This document shows, one piece after another, positions 1-10,771 of a stretch of 64,000 nucleotides of DNA (position 1 is its first letter; every line of letters begins with the position of its first letter). The translations under genes and the position numbers were made by a program. Below the pieces are notes generated by a model. That model was not told where the DNA came from and ran no database searches. It saw only the letters and a program-made list of their open reading frames with translations. Source of the DNA: Antedon mediterranea. Taxonomy: Eukaryota; Echinodermata; Crinoidea; Comatulida; Antedonidae. Where the stretch lies: NCBI RefSeq assembly GCF_964355755.1, contig NC_092680.1, positions 9,153,001 to 9,217,000 on the forward strand, given 5' to 3'.

Positions 1-482
1 AAGCAGAAGAGACAGTTTACATTTTTTAATCTTTATAATTGATCTATGTGGATTTGGAAGCAGAGGAGACAGTTTACATTTTTTAATCTTTATAATTGAT
101 CTATGTGGATTTGGAAGCAGAAGAGACAGTTTACATTTTTTAATCTTTATAATTGATCTATGTGGATTTGGAAGCAGAAGAGACAGTTTACATTTTTTAA
201 TCTTTATAATTGATCTATGTGGATTTGGAAGCAGAGGAGACAGTTTACATTTTTTAATCTTTATAATTGATCTATGTGGATTTGGAAGCAGAAGAGACAG
301 TTTACATTTTTTAATCTTTATAATTGATCTATGTGGATTTGGAAGCAGAAGAGACAGTTTACATTTTTTAATCTTTATAATTGATCTATGTGGATTTGGA
401 AGCAGAGGAGACAGTTTACATTTTTTAATCTTTATAATTGATCTATGTGGATTTGGAAACAGAGGAGACAGTTTACATTTTT
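1..482. repeat. 57-bp tandem repeat array (minisatellite), truncated by the window edge
   Basis: About 8.5 head-to-tail copies of a 57-bp unit that begins AAGCAGARGAGACAGTTTAC. Copies are almost identical; the main variable site is GAAGAG versus GAGGAG. The array enters from the left edge and stops abruptly at CATTTTTTCC. It has no spacers, so it is not a CRISPR array. It lies where the membrane-spanning exon of RTK copy B would be expected by comparison with copy A. Confidence 0.97.
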
Positions 483-693
483 TCCTCCCGTTTGTTTGTG
501 TCGTTCTCTACAAAAATGAAGATGTGACTGTCATAAAAGTACATTAATAACAGTTTAGTGCAAAAACATGTTGGCATTTATTAAAAAATACGTTTAGAAA
601 TAAATAGTGCTCTGAATTACAACGACAACATGCAAGTATATTATTATTAAAGAAGTATTAGTACTGTACTGTACTGTAATAATGAATATTTAT

Positions 694-2357
694 GTGTTGA
701 GAAGAGCGTATTCATCTCCACATTCAACTCATGATATTTGTTTTCTGACACACCTATCAGATCACTATCACTTAATCCACTGCTTAAAAGTAAGTGAAAA
801 GGTAAAAGGCTATAGTAATGACGACGCACAAGTTGGTTTGCAAACGCACGATATATAGTCACCACAGAATTATATATTTTTATCTTCAAAAAGCGGCAGT
901 ATATAGAACTATTAAATTGATCTTTACTGTGCAATAGAGCAATACACCCGATTCGGCAGTTTGTCATCATATAGATATACTAATTACTGTCGATAGTCGG
1001 TTAGAATCTATCTAATGACAGCTGCAGAATGGGGTTGATACATTAAGGCGACTTTTACCATGCTATATTCTGGTCAAGAACAATACCAACAAGGTTCTTT
1101 ATCTATTATAACTTCCAAAGTGGCAGATTCTGGAATGTACCAGTATGCTTTATAATATACAAATAATGAATGTTTATGAGTGCAATGGTACAAATAATGG
1201 CACGAGGTGAATGATGAAAGGTTATATCAACGAGGCAAAGCCGAGTTGATATAACCTTTCATCATTCACCAAGTGCCATTATTTGTACCATTACACGAAT
1301 ACAAAACATTCATTATTTGTTTTATATAACATCTAGACGTTTTTTTTTCGTACACAAAAATGTTTCAAAAAGTACTATTTAACGATCGTTGAATAGTGCG
1401 TACTATTGCACGCCATGTGACCCACATTCATCCAATCAAATGACAGGAATTTATATAGGTGTTATATAATAAATATTATTTCACTCACTAATGAAGTGTT
1501 ATAATCATTTTACAGTAGTACTAGAACGATAAGATTTCCTATTAATGAAATGTTAAATAAATTTAAAAGATAAGAAAGATAAAGTAATGTAATATATTAA
1601 TTTTTTGCTAGTAAACATTATAATAAACGCACATAAGTTTTTAGTTTAAAGTTAATCAATAGCAAAACTAATATTCGGAATTCAAGAATTTATTTAGTTA
1701 AAAATGAAATAATTTGGTTTAATGAGAATTTTAGTTTTTTTTGTATTGTATAATTTTGCTTTAATTTCTTCTTTTGTCATCTCTTCTTTTCCTTTGCCCC
1801 TTTCTATGCCTTTGTCGTGTAGGTTTTACGCTGCTTGGTGGAGGAAAGGTTTCTACAAAAAATAAAACAAATAAATAAATAACCAAGGAAACGGCCAAAA
1901 GCAAAGAACTGAAATAATTTGGAATATTTGTTTTTAATATTTATACAACTACAGTATTAATATTTTAGATTTAATCACGTTCATTTTGATTTAATTTTCA
2001 GTATTTTGGTTTTAAGAGATCAATCGAAGTTTCAAATGACTTTTCGGTCCTAAATAATATGAATGTATGTATAGCATTCATTCATTCATTCATTTATTCA
2101 ATAGTATGTAGGCCACTGGCCTAAGTACAATAATAGATAATAGTACATAAGTAGTAGTAGAGTAGTATAAGTAGTAACAGCAAAATAATTAGTTCTCTTT
2201 TTGTATGCGAAAAAGGCAAATCTTACCAGGTTATTGATTACTTTTTTCTATTTGTTTTTCATTAGTAAAATAAACTTTGTTGTAAAATAATACTAAAACA
2301 AAGTTCATTTTCAACCTCATTAGATTCGCAATCTTTACAAATTCGTTTTTCTCTGTA
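694..2357. mobile_element. Copy-B-specific insertion, about 1.66 kb, unclassified
   Basis: In copy A the sequences on either side of this block are nearly contiguous near 19,130-19,145, ending ACTGTAATAATGAAT and resuming TCACTGTAGA. In copy B they are separated by about 1.66 kb. The block contains a long hairpin (separate entry) and A+T-rich sequence with no convincing coding region. Deletion from copy A is the alternative. Confidence 0.6.
1153..1329. mobile_element. Fold-back element or long hairpin
   Basis: Two arms of about 75 bp are inverted copies around the centre AACGAGGCAAAGCCGAGTT near 1,238. Each arm contains GGTGAATGATGAAAGGTTAT and ACAAATAATG on the matching strand. The arms differ at a few positions and in one short indel. 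This structure is typical of a fold-back MITE. No coding capacity is seen. Confidence 0.85.
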
Positions 2358-3026
2358 TCACTGTAGACTAATATCACCCATGGAGTTTGAAGTCAGTACC
2401 GCTACGCGTATAATAGCTCGGGTTTTTTTAACATTTATATTGTTTATTATAAGATATAAACATTTGCAATAACGGTGATTGATAATAAATGATCGCATCA
2501 ATCTTTTGTCCTTGTTCTGAGTCTAATATTACATTCACCTTTTATGATAGAACAGAACGGTCTTTATCTGATGCTTGATAATATCCCTCATAAATATTAA
2601 TGCATCCTACATCCTTAATTGCAATGTAATTTTGATCATCTTATAAATTGTTCTATTGGTTGCATTATATCTTTGCATCATTTCTGTACAAGCATCACCC
2701 CCGAGAATAGAGTTAGAATATAAATATATTTTACGTGCTTTGGCATTGAACAGAAGTTCCAATTCCATTCCAATTTATACAGTAAGAGTAATGTTCACTT
2801 ACTAAGCAATAGCTGGATTATAACTATTATTATAGGCCTACTATACTACATAGCAATGGTTTTTCTAATAAAAAGAAAAGTACACTATACAGCAGTTTTA
2901 AATAATTAAATCGAAGCAGTTGCTGTGAAGACCATTTCTGTTAGTAGGTTATAGAAATTATATCGTGAAAATATAGAATTTTGAGAAAACTGTAAACATT
3001 GTCACTGGGACATTGTTTTAGCCTAC

Positions 3027-3117
3027 CTGGTATTTCTGTAGGCGATTCAAGTTCTGAAGTGTTGAATTGTACTACTGTTGTTATGCCTGCCCTTCCTTCA
3101 CTAGTTAACCCAACCAT
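3027..3117 (-). CDS. RTK copy B exon 10: end of second FN3-type region
   Basis: 91 bp encoding [18 protein letters not shown] and then [12 protein letters not shown], ending in phase 1. The protein is identical to copy A. NTS is a glycosylation sequon. In copy A this exon splices straight to the membrane exon. Confidence 0.85.
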
Positions 3118-6100
3118 CTGAAAATATACACAATAATTTCCAATAGAACACAAAACTGGGTTGAATCACGGATGGAAACTAATTGTTTGTTTAGGACGTT
3201 AATTGTATATCTTATATCACCCTTTACCTGATTTTTTAATCAGTATTTTAAATATTAAAAATATACATTTGAAATAATATACAATTGTCTTTTAAATTGA
3301 GTATTGTTGAGCCTACGCTCTTGAATAATCTACCTTAAACATTATAGGCACTCGTCATTATTGAATGTCAAGATTCGAGCTGTACATTATGTTTAAACTA
3401 CATCAAATAATTCCAATGAAAATAATATTTCAACTCCTTGGGCAAATAAATGAAAGTAATCAAATAAATGATAACAAGAATGAGTTAATGCTAAAGTTTG
3501 ATAATAATACATAGATCAACAACATAACAACAGTTGCAATAATAGTACAATAATGACGTCATATGCAGAATAATTTAAAAATCATTTATGTAAATGATAT
3601 CCACCATCATCTTTAATAAGATAACGTGTTCCCTTCAAGGTTTAAACACTTAGTGCATTTTTCCGTAAATTAATCTCTAAGTTAATCTTTTTACCTCTAA
3701 GTCATACATTGTGTTTTGTTCTAGTTGTCGAATAATTTTGGTTGAAACGCGTTCACTGCTTTCTATTTTAATCTGAAAATGTAAATGGAACAGGATATTG
3801 TTAATAACAAGGCTTATTAACGGTAGTATCAATGGTGGAAAATATATCGAATCAAAAGTTGTGTACCAAATGAAAGCAAATTCCGTTTGTTCATACGTTC
3901 ATACATACTGAGAAATAAAACATATGCTTAATTTAAGCGAGATACTTTATATTTCTTATAGATGGGAAACATTAAATCTTAGAATTGTTTCATAATTATC
4001 AAAGGTGGTGATTTTTATGTTCCAATATCATAAGAGTATACACGATGCCTTTTATCATCAGACACAGATGGGATATTGCATGAGGCGGCCAACATCTCAA
4101 CCCGGGCCTAACCCACAGTATTTGAGCCAATACTACATTTTAAATTATTATAATAGTTTTACTTCATTTATCTTTCTCAAATCCACTTCCGATTGATTAG
4201 CATCGTTCAGATATCCACGTGGTGCGGTTCGTATGGAGATAGTGTCTGTTCCAAGTGGCCTTAACCACGATATGAATATCTCGCTTTCCTTATCTGTGAT
4301 CACGCTAGAAACTTGGACATCTGCTGGGGCGCTTGGATACTGTGGATCTAAAAATATATTGAATTTGTATATTTTTAATAATTTCATTTGAAGACCTTTA
4401 GATTGTGTTACTACTGAAAAGGATTGTCTGAACGGGTTACATGTCAAGCGTTTACAGAACAGTACACAATGCATATTATTAGTTTAATTAATTAACTGTA
4501 GTAACAGTTAAAATGCGTCACCCCAACATTTTTTGCTTGAATTGTAGAGTAGAAACAACTGGTGTGTAAAAACAATTTTAGAAATGACCAAACAACATTT
4601 CGATGGAGACCAATCACTAAAACAAACTACTCATTTAATTTACCTAACGTGGAACAATATTCGTAGTCGTTTGTCTCTCGGTAGCAATCTACAAATAAAT
4701 GAATTAATAAAGCTGGTTAAAATGTAATTATTACTTAAACGAAGTTGAATTGCCTGCACACAATAGAATATGCCATTTGGATTATAAGACTTTCTTACGT
4801 TGGTCCGTGTGTAACAAGCAATTTATGTACGTTAAAGAATGTAGTTTTTCACATTCAAAAAATGCGTTTGGTTCCAACTTCGACACAATCATGTACATTG
4901 TAATAACTACGCACTGTGATATTTTATACTGAACATCGGGAAACAATCGATCCATAATAACTAATATTAATTGATCAATCACTGCAATGTCAACTCCCAT
5001 CACCAACTTACCTAAATACCGGCGAAATACTCTCCACTTTTTATGCTCTTCATCATATAAAACCATGCCTAATTATCTGTTACCCCTTGGGCTATACCAT
5101 TACATTTCTTTTTCCTTACTTTCGAGTATTTCTTGTAACTACAAATCAAATGAGTTTTACCTACCTACGCCTATAGAGTATAATTTAGTACCATCACCAA
5201 GCATCTTAATATTTTGTTCTTTGTTAGCAAGCTTAATCTAAAAATAAAATACTGTATGTATCATGTCATCGGAAACAGTTATTACAGCGCGTTTATCAAC
5301 AATTGTCGCGTATAAACATATACAACGATATTACGTATATTTATCACGAACGAACTTTTCTTTGTCCTTGAAATGGTTAACGAATCTGTAGATTGCATTA
5401 CTTTACACAAATTAAAAACTTCTAGTCCATAAAAAACTTACCCGAAATTCATAATGATAATTGTATTCTAATGGAGTTAATATTATACTTTCATTCCCCT
5501 GAAATGAATAAGGAACTAGATATAATCACGACATTACACTCTAAAAACTTGAGAGAATGCAAGAATTTTGCCATAATTATTGAAAGAAATTCAAAAGGCG
5601 TACTTACAACATAGAGATCAGATTCAGCTATTTCACACTTTAGTTCGTTAGGATCTGGGATTTTGTAATCAACAATGTATCCGTCAAAATCTACCAATAA
5701 AAATGATTAAATTGGTATTAATATATAAATATTATACCCAAAAAGAAACCAAACAGATTTGTGTTAACAAAAAAACATCTTTAATGATGGTGTGTTTACA
5801 GCGCTGACAACTCTAAAAAGAGGTCAAACTGCCAGGAACTACTCATCCAGTAAGGGTTTCTGACCATGGCTCTTAAACTCTTTACTGTGGACGAAAGGAA
5901 CATTCTAAAATAATCAAATTTAACTTACCAATATCAGAATCCGGTTTTTTCCATGAGAGAAAAGCTCCGAGTGTATAGCTAATACTTCCATTGATTCCAT
6001 CATTTCTAACTTCAACAATATAATCCAAGTTTACTGTTGTTTTGTTAGGCCCAAGTCCGCCTGATAAATGTATTAACAGCATTATAAAGGCATAGCCATG

Positions 6101-8047
6101 TTATTATAATAAGTAATTTTGCAATTCTCCAAAATCTTAGTTTCTAGTCAATTTCGCCCTAGGCAAGCGCTGTCAGAATTGGCCTAGATTAAACACACTA
6201 AATTAACTTACTAAATATATTTTTTTTTACTTTTTAAAGTACTTTATTATATTACATATATTACTAATTTGATACAAATATATAGGCAATATCGCTCTAG
6301 GCAAACGCTGTCAGAATTGACCTAGATTAAAAACACTAAATTAAAGATGTATTGTCCCTTTGACTAATAAAAAAAAAACGATTTTGAAAAAAAGGTGGGT
6401 TATTTTGAAGTATCATAATAGTTATTAACTTTCACCAAAAATTAGTCGAAAAAAAATAATTTAACTGAAATACAGACGTTTTTTGACTTCCAGTCAAAGT
6501 TTCGATCAAAACATATTTCATAGTGCAACGCGCTTGTTTGGAATTTTCCAGACGAAATGTAATCAAACTAATTTACCTATTAATTACGTAAACTTGTTGT
6601 TTTTGGTTCGAATTTTTGACTTCAAGTGAATAACTTAAATATTACTTTGATATAGCTAATTTAAAATTAGAATACTTTGACCTTCATTTTTGTGTGTTTC
6701 AAGCGACAATACATCTTTAACTTACTAATTATAATTTTTTGACTTTCTAAAGTACTTTATTATATTAAATATATTACTAATTTGATACAAATAAAAATGA
6801 TTATTAATATTTTGTTTCTTAAATACGGTTTAAAGTTGACACACTTGTAACCTACCTTACCATTTTTTCGAGCCATTCTTGAGATAGTCCAGGACAAACT
6901 TTCTTAAACCTACCCCTTGGGTGGTATATCTTTTGCCGATTTTAGTACAGGTTTAGTACAGGTTTAGTCCAGGACTAACGATAGTCTCCTTTCATGAATA
7001 CCATTTCGAGATAGTCCAGGACTAAATCCAGAGATAGTCCAGGACTAAATCCAGAGATAGTCCAGGTCTAAATCCAGAGATAATCCAGGACTAAATCCAG
7101 AGATATAGTTCAGGACTAAATCAAGAGATAGTCCAGGACTAAATCCAGAGATATTCCAGGACTAAATCCAGAGATAGTCCAGGACTAAATCCAGAGATAG
7201 TCCAGGACTAAATCCAGAGATAGTCCAGGACTAAGTTAGTCCCCTTTCATGAATACGGGCCTTATTGTTTACTTTGTTTCTCCAGCCAGTTATGTTATCG
7301 ACCATGGCAATGTAACATAATATTAAATGTGGATGGAAACTTTAGTTTGCAAACACAATTAAACTCGCAGTTCTCAATTTCTCTCAATTCGTTGTGCGAC
7401 AGAAAGCTTGATTACGTTTCCTAGTGTAGTGTAGGCTTATTAAACTAATTGCTAGTTTAGTCCTAACTAGTAGAAGTGATTATGACTAACTATAGGAAAC
7501 TTTAGTTTACAAGTTCCAAATTTGGATAGATTTTCAACCTTTCTAAATCTAGTGGACAGAAGTTAGACTTCTTGACAAATTAGTTTTCTGAGGTTTTGTT
7601 AACAAATTAAATAGCAAACTTTTTCTTGATTTCTAAGTTTGCAAACTCAGTTTGTCAAGAAGGTGCATGGCTTACTTATTAAAAGTATTCATCTTCTTAC
7701 CAAAGTTTGGAAAATCAATCTTTCTCCAGTTTGCAAACTAAAGTTCTTCTACAATAGGCAGTGCATCGTTTGGACAAACTTTTCCTAACATGTTAACAGT
7801 CAATAGCATTGCTTGTAGTCATGTACTCAAAGGGAACAGCAGCATATAATCTAGATGTCCGGAATTTGCGAAATAAACGTTTAGGGAAGTTTGCTGTGCA
7901 GAGATGTACCACATTTCAATATTTCTGTAATACTAATTGAAATGTAATATTAATTGAAAAATGCTTACCTAACCAGTTAGTGTCGCAATTAGGAGACACT
8001 ACGGTGCATGTTAATATGATCCACACAAATGGCCTTGCAGAGTCCAT
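3027..8047 (-). CDS. FN3 receptor tyrosine kinase, copy B, ectodomain part (3' end outside the window)
   Basis: Ten exons on the minus strand give an open frame of 293 codons plus one base: 7,969-8,047, 5,929-6,060, 5,608-5,690, 5,442-5,498, 5,165-5,237, 5,012-5,068, 4,644-4,688, 4,163-4,347, 3,695-3,772 and 3,027-3,117. All junctions have AG acceptors and GT donors and the phases agree. The product has a signal peptide, a first FN3-type domain with sequons NKT and NES, a linker exon with two cysteines, and a second FN3-type region. The last exon ends in phase 1, so at least one more exon must follow. In copy A that is the membrane exon. No copy-B membrane or kinase exon is visible at the left end, so this could continue to a full RTK, to a secreted form, or be a partial duplicate. 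No internal stop is seen. The family is not identified beyond an FN3 ectodomain. Confidence 0.82.
3695..3772 (-). CDS. RTK copy B exon 9: second FN3-type region
   Basis: 78 bp, 26 codons, phase 0 at both ends. It encodes [16 protein letters not shown] then [10 protein letters not shown]. The encoded protein is identical to copy A. LxxNTxYDL is the FN3 F-strand signature. Confidence 0.85.
4163..4347 (-). CDS. RTK copy B exon 8: second FN3-type region, first half
   Basis: 185 bp beginning [13 protein letters not shown] and containing [13 protein letters not shown]. The PxxPxxVxV start and central Trp are typical of FN3 domains. It is 15 bp (five codons) shorter than in copy A, in frame. Confidence 0.82.
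4644..4688 (-). CDS. RTK copy B exon 7: two-cysteine linker
   Basis: 45 bp encoding [15 protein letters not shown], identical in protein to copy A. The two cysteines nine residues apart could form a disulfide loop between the FN3 domains. Confidence 0.8.
   Translation of the reverse strand: MATERQTTTNIVPR
5012..5068 (-). CDS. RTK copy B exon 6: linker exon
   Basis: 57 bp encoding [19 protein letters not shown] after acceptor AATTAG. The frame is open in this copy. The copy-A equivalent is 4 bp shorter and out of frame if the same acceptor is used. Confidence 0.75.
   Translation of the reverse strand, partial: AWFYMMKSIKSGEYFAGI
5165..5237 (-). CDS. RTK copy B exon 5: end of first FN3 domain
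   Basis: 73 bp encoding IKLANKEQNIKMLGDGTKL and then YSIGV, ending in phase 1. The donor is GTAGGT. Seven of 24 residues differ from copy A. Confidence 0.8.
5442..5498 (-). CDS. RTK copy B exon 4: FN3 strand with L-P-L-E-Y motif
   Basis: 57 bp, phase 0 at both ends, encoding [19 protein letters not shown]. The LxPLxYxYxYxF pattern is the E-F loop and F-strand of FN3 domains. NES is a glycosylation sequon. The last codon is CGG before GTAAG, where copy A has CAG. Confidence 0.82.
5608..5690 (-). CDS. RTK copy B exon 3: first FN3 domain, middle strands
   Basis: 83 bp encoding FDGYIVDYKI then CEIAESDLYV. The FDGYxVDY motif fits the C-strand of an FN3 fold. The donor is a consensus GTAAGT. The exon is one codon shorter than its copy-A match and differs at many residues. 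Confidence 0.82.
5929..6060 (-). CDS. RTK copy B exon 2: first FN3 domain, N-terminal half
   Basis: 132 bp encoding GPNKTTVNLDYIVEV and later FLSWKKPDSDI. The acceptor is ATCAG just upstream. The acceptor dinucleotide used in copy A is TG here, so this copy uses a site 9 bp further out, which keeps the phase and adds three codons. The donor is GTAAGT. NKT is an N-glycosylation sequon. Confidence 0.8.
6153..6791. repeat. Tandem duplication of about 130 bp, second unit interrupted by a MITE
   Basis: Unit 1 (6,153-6,280) runs from TCGCCCTAGGCAAGCGCTG to AATTTGATACAAATA. Unit 2 starts at 6,292 with TCGCTCTAGGCAAACGCTG, is interrupted after 6,344, and resumes at about 6,717-6,791. Unit 1 therefore preserves the uninterrupted sequence. 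Both units lie in copy-B intron 1, in a segment absent from copy A. Confidence 0.85.
6345..6716. mobile_element. 372-bp MITE with TTAA target duplication (piggyBac-like)
   Basis: The element has 12-bp inverted ends, AGATGTATTGTC and GACAATACATCT, flanked on both sides by TTAA. The neighbouring repeat unit has the sequence AAATTAACTTAC with a single TTAA, which is the empty site. TTAA duplications are characteristic of piggyBac-type transposases. No coding capacity, so non-autonomous. Confidence 0.85.
7010..7245. repeat. 23-bp minisatellite, unit AGTCCAGGACTAAATCCAGA+GAT
   Basis: About nine to ten copies of a 23-bp unit, slightly degenerate. Each copy contains the near-palindrome TAGTCCAGGACTA. 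The array is bordered on the right by CCCCTTTCATGAATACGGG and on the left by TCCTTTCATGAATACC, which suggests the minisatellite is internal to a repetitive element. It lies in copy-B intron 1. Confidence 0.9.
7969..8047 (-). CDS. RTK copy B exon 1: start codon and signal peptide
   Basis: The ATG is at 8,047 on the minus strand. The peptide starts MDSARPF and continues with the hydrophobic core [10 protein letters not shown], a standard signal peptide. The donor GTAAGC follows after one base of a split codon. The matching exon in copy A has the same length and the same first 20 residues. Confidence 0.85.
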
Positions 8048-8612
8048 AGTATTTGACTGCTATAAACAATATAAAAAGTATTTGGGCTTAAAAAAAAAAA
8101 TAAAAACAGTGTTTTATCATAAAAGAATTGGTGACACACCAAAGAGATATCGAGCGCGTATAATAAAATAATAATTTACGTCAACTCATGGCCAGCGCAC
8201 AAGCATTGACGTACGGGCGCATTTACCTTAGTGTCATAGAGTATGCAATAACAATGTGAATTGTAAAAAGTTTTAGTAAAATTCCCTTTTATTTAGCTCT
8301 GATAGGCCTATCTAGTCAATATATATTCAAAATCGGTATCCATTACGAACGAATGCGTTATTATTTCTGTAACGCCATTAACGACATTTGTTGGTACTTT
8401 ATATAGAGAGAACGTTTTCTAAACAACTTGCATTAGTTTTTCTATTCTGTTTGATTAATATTATAAATCAATTGAATATCACTTAAGTGTCACTAGGCAT
8501 CACTGGCACTTTGTGATTGTGGTAAGAACCCTTTCTCTCTCCATCCTCTTCATTATAAATTATTAAACAGATTATCGTTGGAATAAAGCAGATTTGTTTG
8601 CTTTCATTTCAG

Positions 8613-8639
8613 TCTCTTCACAATCGTAAGGGACTCGCG
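8613..8639 (+). ncRNA. Possible microexon of a divergent plus-strand transcript (copy B)
   Basis: A 27-bp segment sits between a strong acceptor (TTTGCTTTCATTTCAG) and a strong donor (GTAAGTTG) on the plus strand. A further plus-strand donor GTAAGAA starts at 8,522 and an acceptor TTTAATTTCAG ends at 9,712. Together they outline a spliced transcript reading away from the RTK start. No coding frame is recognised. The signals are conserved in copy A, but the whole block is recently duplicated, so this is weak support. Confidence 0.25.
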
Positions 8640-10674
8640 GTAAGTTGTTATTAAAAGGTTACCTATAAATATGCCTAAGAGTAACATTAACATTTTGTAA
8701 TATTTAAAAGGGTCAATAAACAAAATGAGGACATTCTTGATAACCAACTCCATTTTACTGTTATAAGATATAACAGACTGTTATTAAACCTTAATTATAA
8801 CAGAATGTTAATGTTACCGTTGCTATGCAATTCCTGTTACTCCTAAGAAATGAAAGTAACTGCAACTTAAAAAACATCAGCACGTAGGCCTACCCACATT
8901 ATTATGAAAGCTAATTAGCATTTCTCTCTTGATATTTAGTTTTGATTTAACTTATTGTGTATTCTAATGGAAATGTTGCCACTATGGACCTACTATTGTT
9001 GAAATGCCGTAATATAATTTTGAAATAGGAAGGTAGAGCCAAATATTGTAGAACCAAGATTCAGACATAATAAATAAATATAATAATAAACTTTATAAAC
9101 TTCTAAATTTTATAAATTAATTAATTTAAATGTATTAAATATATACAATAATGTTTAATTCATAGTATACACATAAGTTTATGCATAAATTACAGTTTCA
9201 CCTGGAGTAATAAATATTGTTGATAATGTTGTGGGGGAGGGGAGAATCTAGGTGTGTGGAAATTAAGTAATGCGATAATCATGGGAATGCTGCAGCGGCT
9301 ATAGTGATCATTTGGCCTATAACATAAATTTTATATGTCATAAACCTCATAAAAGTTTATGATGATGGTATGATAATGATTACCTTTGGTTTAAAAATTA
9401 CAATTATTATACACGTCATTAATATTATCGTAGTGATTGCTTTTGCAATATTATACTTCCAATAATAATTTTCTGCAATGGGTCATAATAATGAATTGGT
9501 CTCTTGAGACGCGGTACTTAATATAAGTAAGATGCACTATCTTAATTTTGGTATTAGAAGCATATGCATTTTAAAGAATAATTAACACTAGAAGGGATGT
9601 ACCTCATTAGCGAAAAGCAAAATACCGATTGCAAAAGTTAATGTCATGTAAATACTGTACTGTAAGTATTGTAAATTATTCATTCATTAATTTATTCATT
9701 CTTTAATTTCAGATTAGAAGGAAAAGAAACATCACACGTAGGATATAGTTCTACCAGGGAAGAGTTGGCTTCCCTCGTTCTACTAAATCCGCGAAGGGCA
9801 TAGGAGTGGCGGAAATAATCCTTTAATCCCCTGAAATGATACCTCAAAAGTCGTTACATATTTCTGCATGTACCAAACTTCACTTGTTAGGTCCAACAAC
9901 TGTTAATTAGTCTAGAATCATTAGACCTATACGAATCATAGTTACGAATTAATAATTAGGTATAGCAATATGAAATTCTCATCATACAATACTGACATGT
10001 TGGGGGGACATTCTTATATGACACACAACCGTCGAGTAAGATGAACGTGAGACATGGAATGAAACAATAAACTACATGTACACCTTGCCTTATCTATAGA
10101 TAAATTTAAACTGAGCTTAACTAGTAGGCCTACCCATGGATTAATATTATTCCATGCTTTACCCAGTACTAACAACATAATTCTATTATATCCTTAATCA
10201 ATTATTATTATACTACCGGCACTTATGTGTTGAGAGGTGAATACTCCTTGAACCGGTGAAAATCTTCAATCCACACCCTCTATCCTGATTCTGTCGTAAT
10301 ATTAAATTGCTAGAGGTCAACTATTTATTACTTAATAAAATGCCCAGTTGGCCCGTGAATGAAAACAAACGTCAATGCTGGTGGAAACTGGTGCTACTAT
10401 ATTATTAGGCTATTTCTGAATTTAGATGAAAGCCTGGTGTAAATCCATTACGTTAATATTATACTCCCAATGTAATGTTAATTTTCTTTTTAATTATATA
10501 AAGTGTCTTATAGCAATTCCGTAATTGGCAGCAAGTTAAATAAAACCTGTTAGTGTTATATATTATACATATTTGACAAACAAAATTTGGCACAATTGGG
10601 GCATATTACTTAACTAAGAATATGCGAACTTTACTTTAGGAGTACCCCCAGCAGTAACAATGCCATATGGCTGC

Positions 10675-10771
10675 AGTCGCGTGCTCAAATTTGAGTTAGT
10701 GTTTACCAACCGACCATCCGACCAACCGACCGATATAGTGAGCTGTAGAGTCGCGTTGCACGCACGCGACT
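10675..10771. mobile_element. Short MITE with AGTCGCGTGC ends
   Basis: The element starts AGTCGCGTGC and ends GCACGCGACT, with an interior of CCGACC/CCAACC runs. It is a short relative of the 11,835-12,528 element, which shares the ends and the GGTCGG runs. The copy-A match is 30,897-31,003, so this insertion predates the duplication. Confidence 0.75.

Noticed and set aside
1-482. Regular direct repeats that could suggest a CRISPR array
   Set aside because: The 57-bp units abut with no unique spacers and the context is eukaryotic. It is a minisatellite.
9713-9840. Possible structured small RNA (CCAGGGAAGAGTTGGCTTCC)
   Set aside because: It can fold locally, but it does not match any snRNA, snoRNA or tRNA that I can recognise, and its conservation in copy A reflects the recent duplication.
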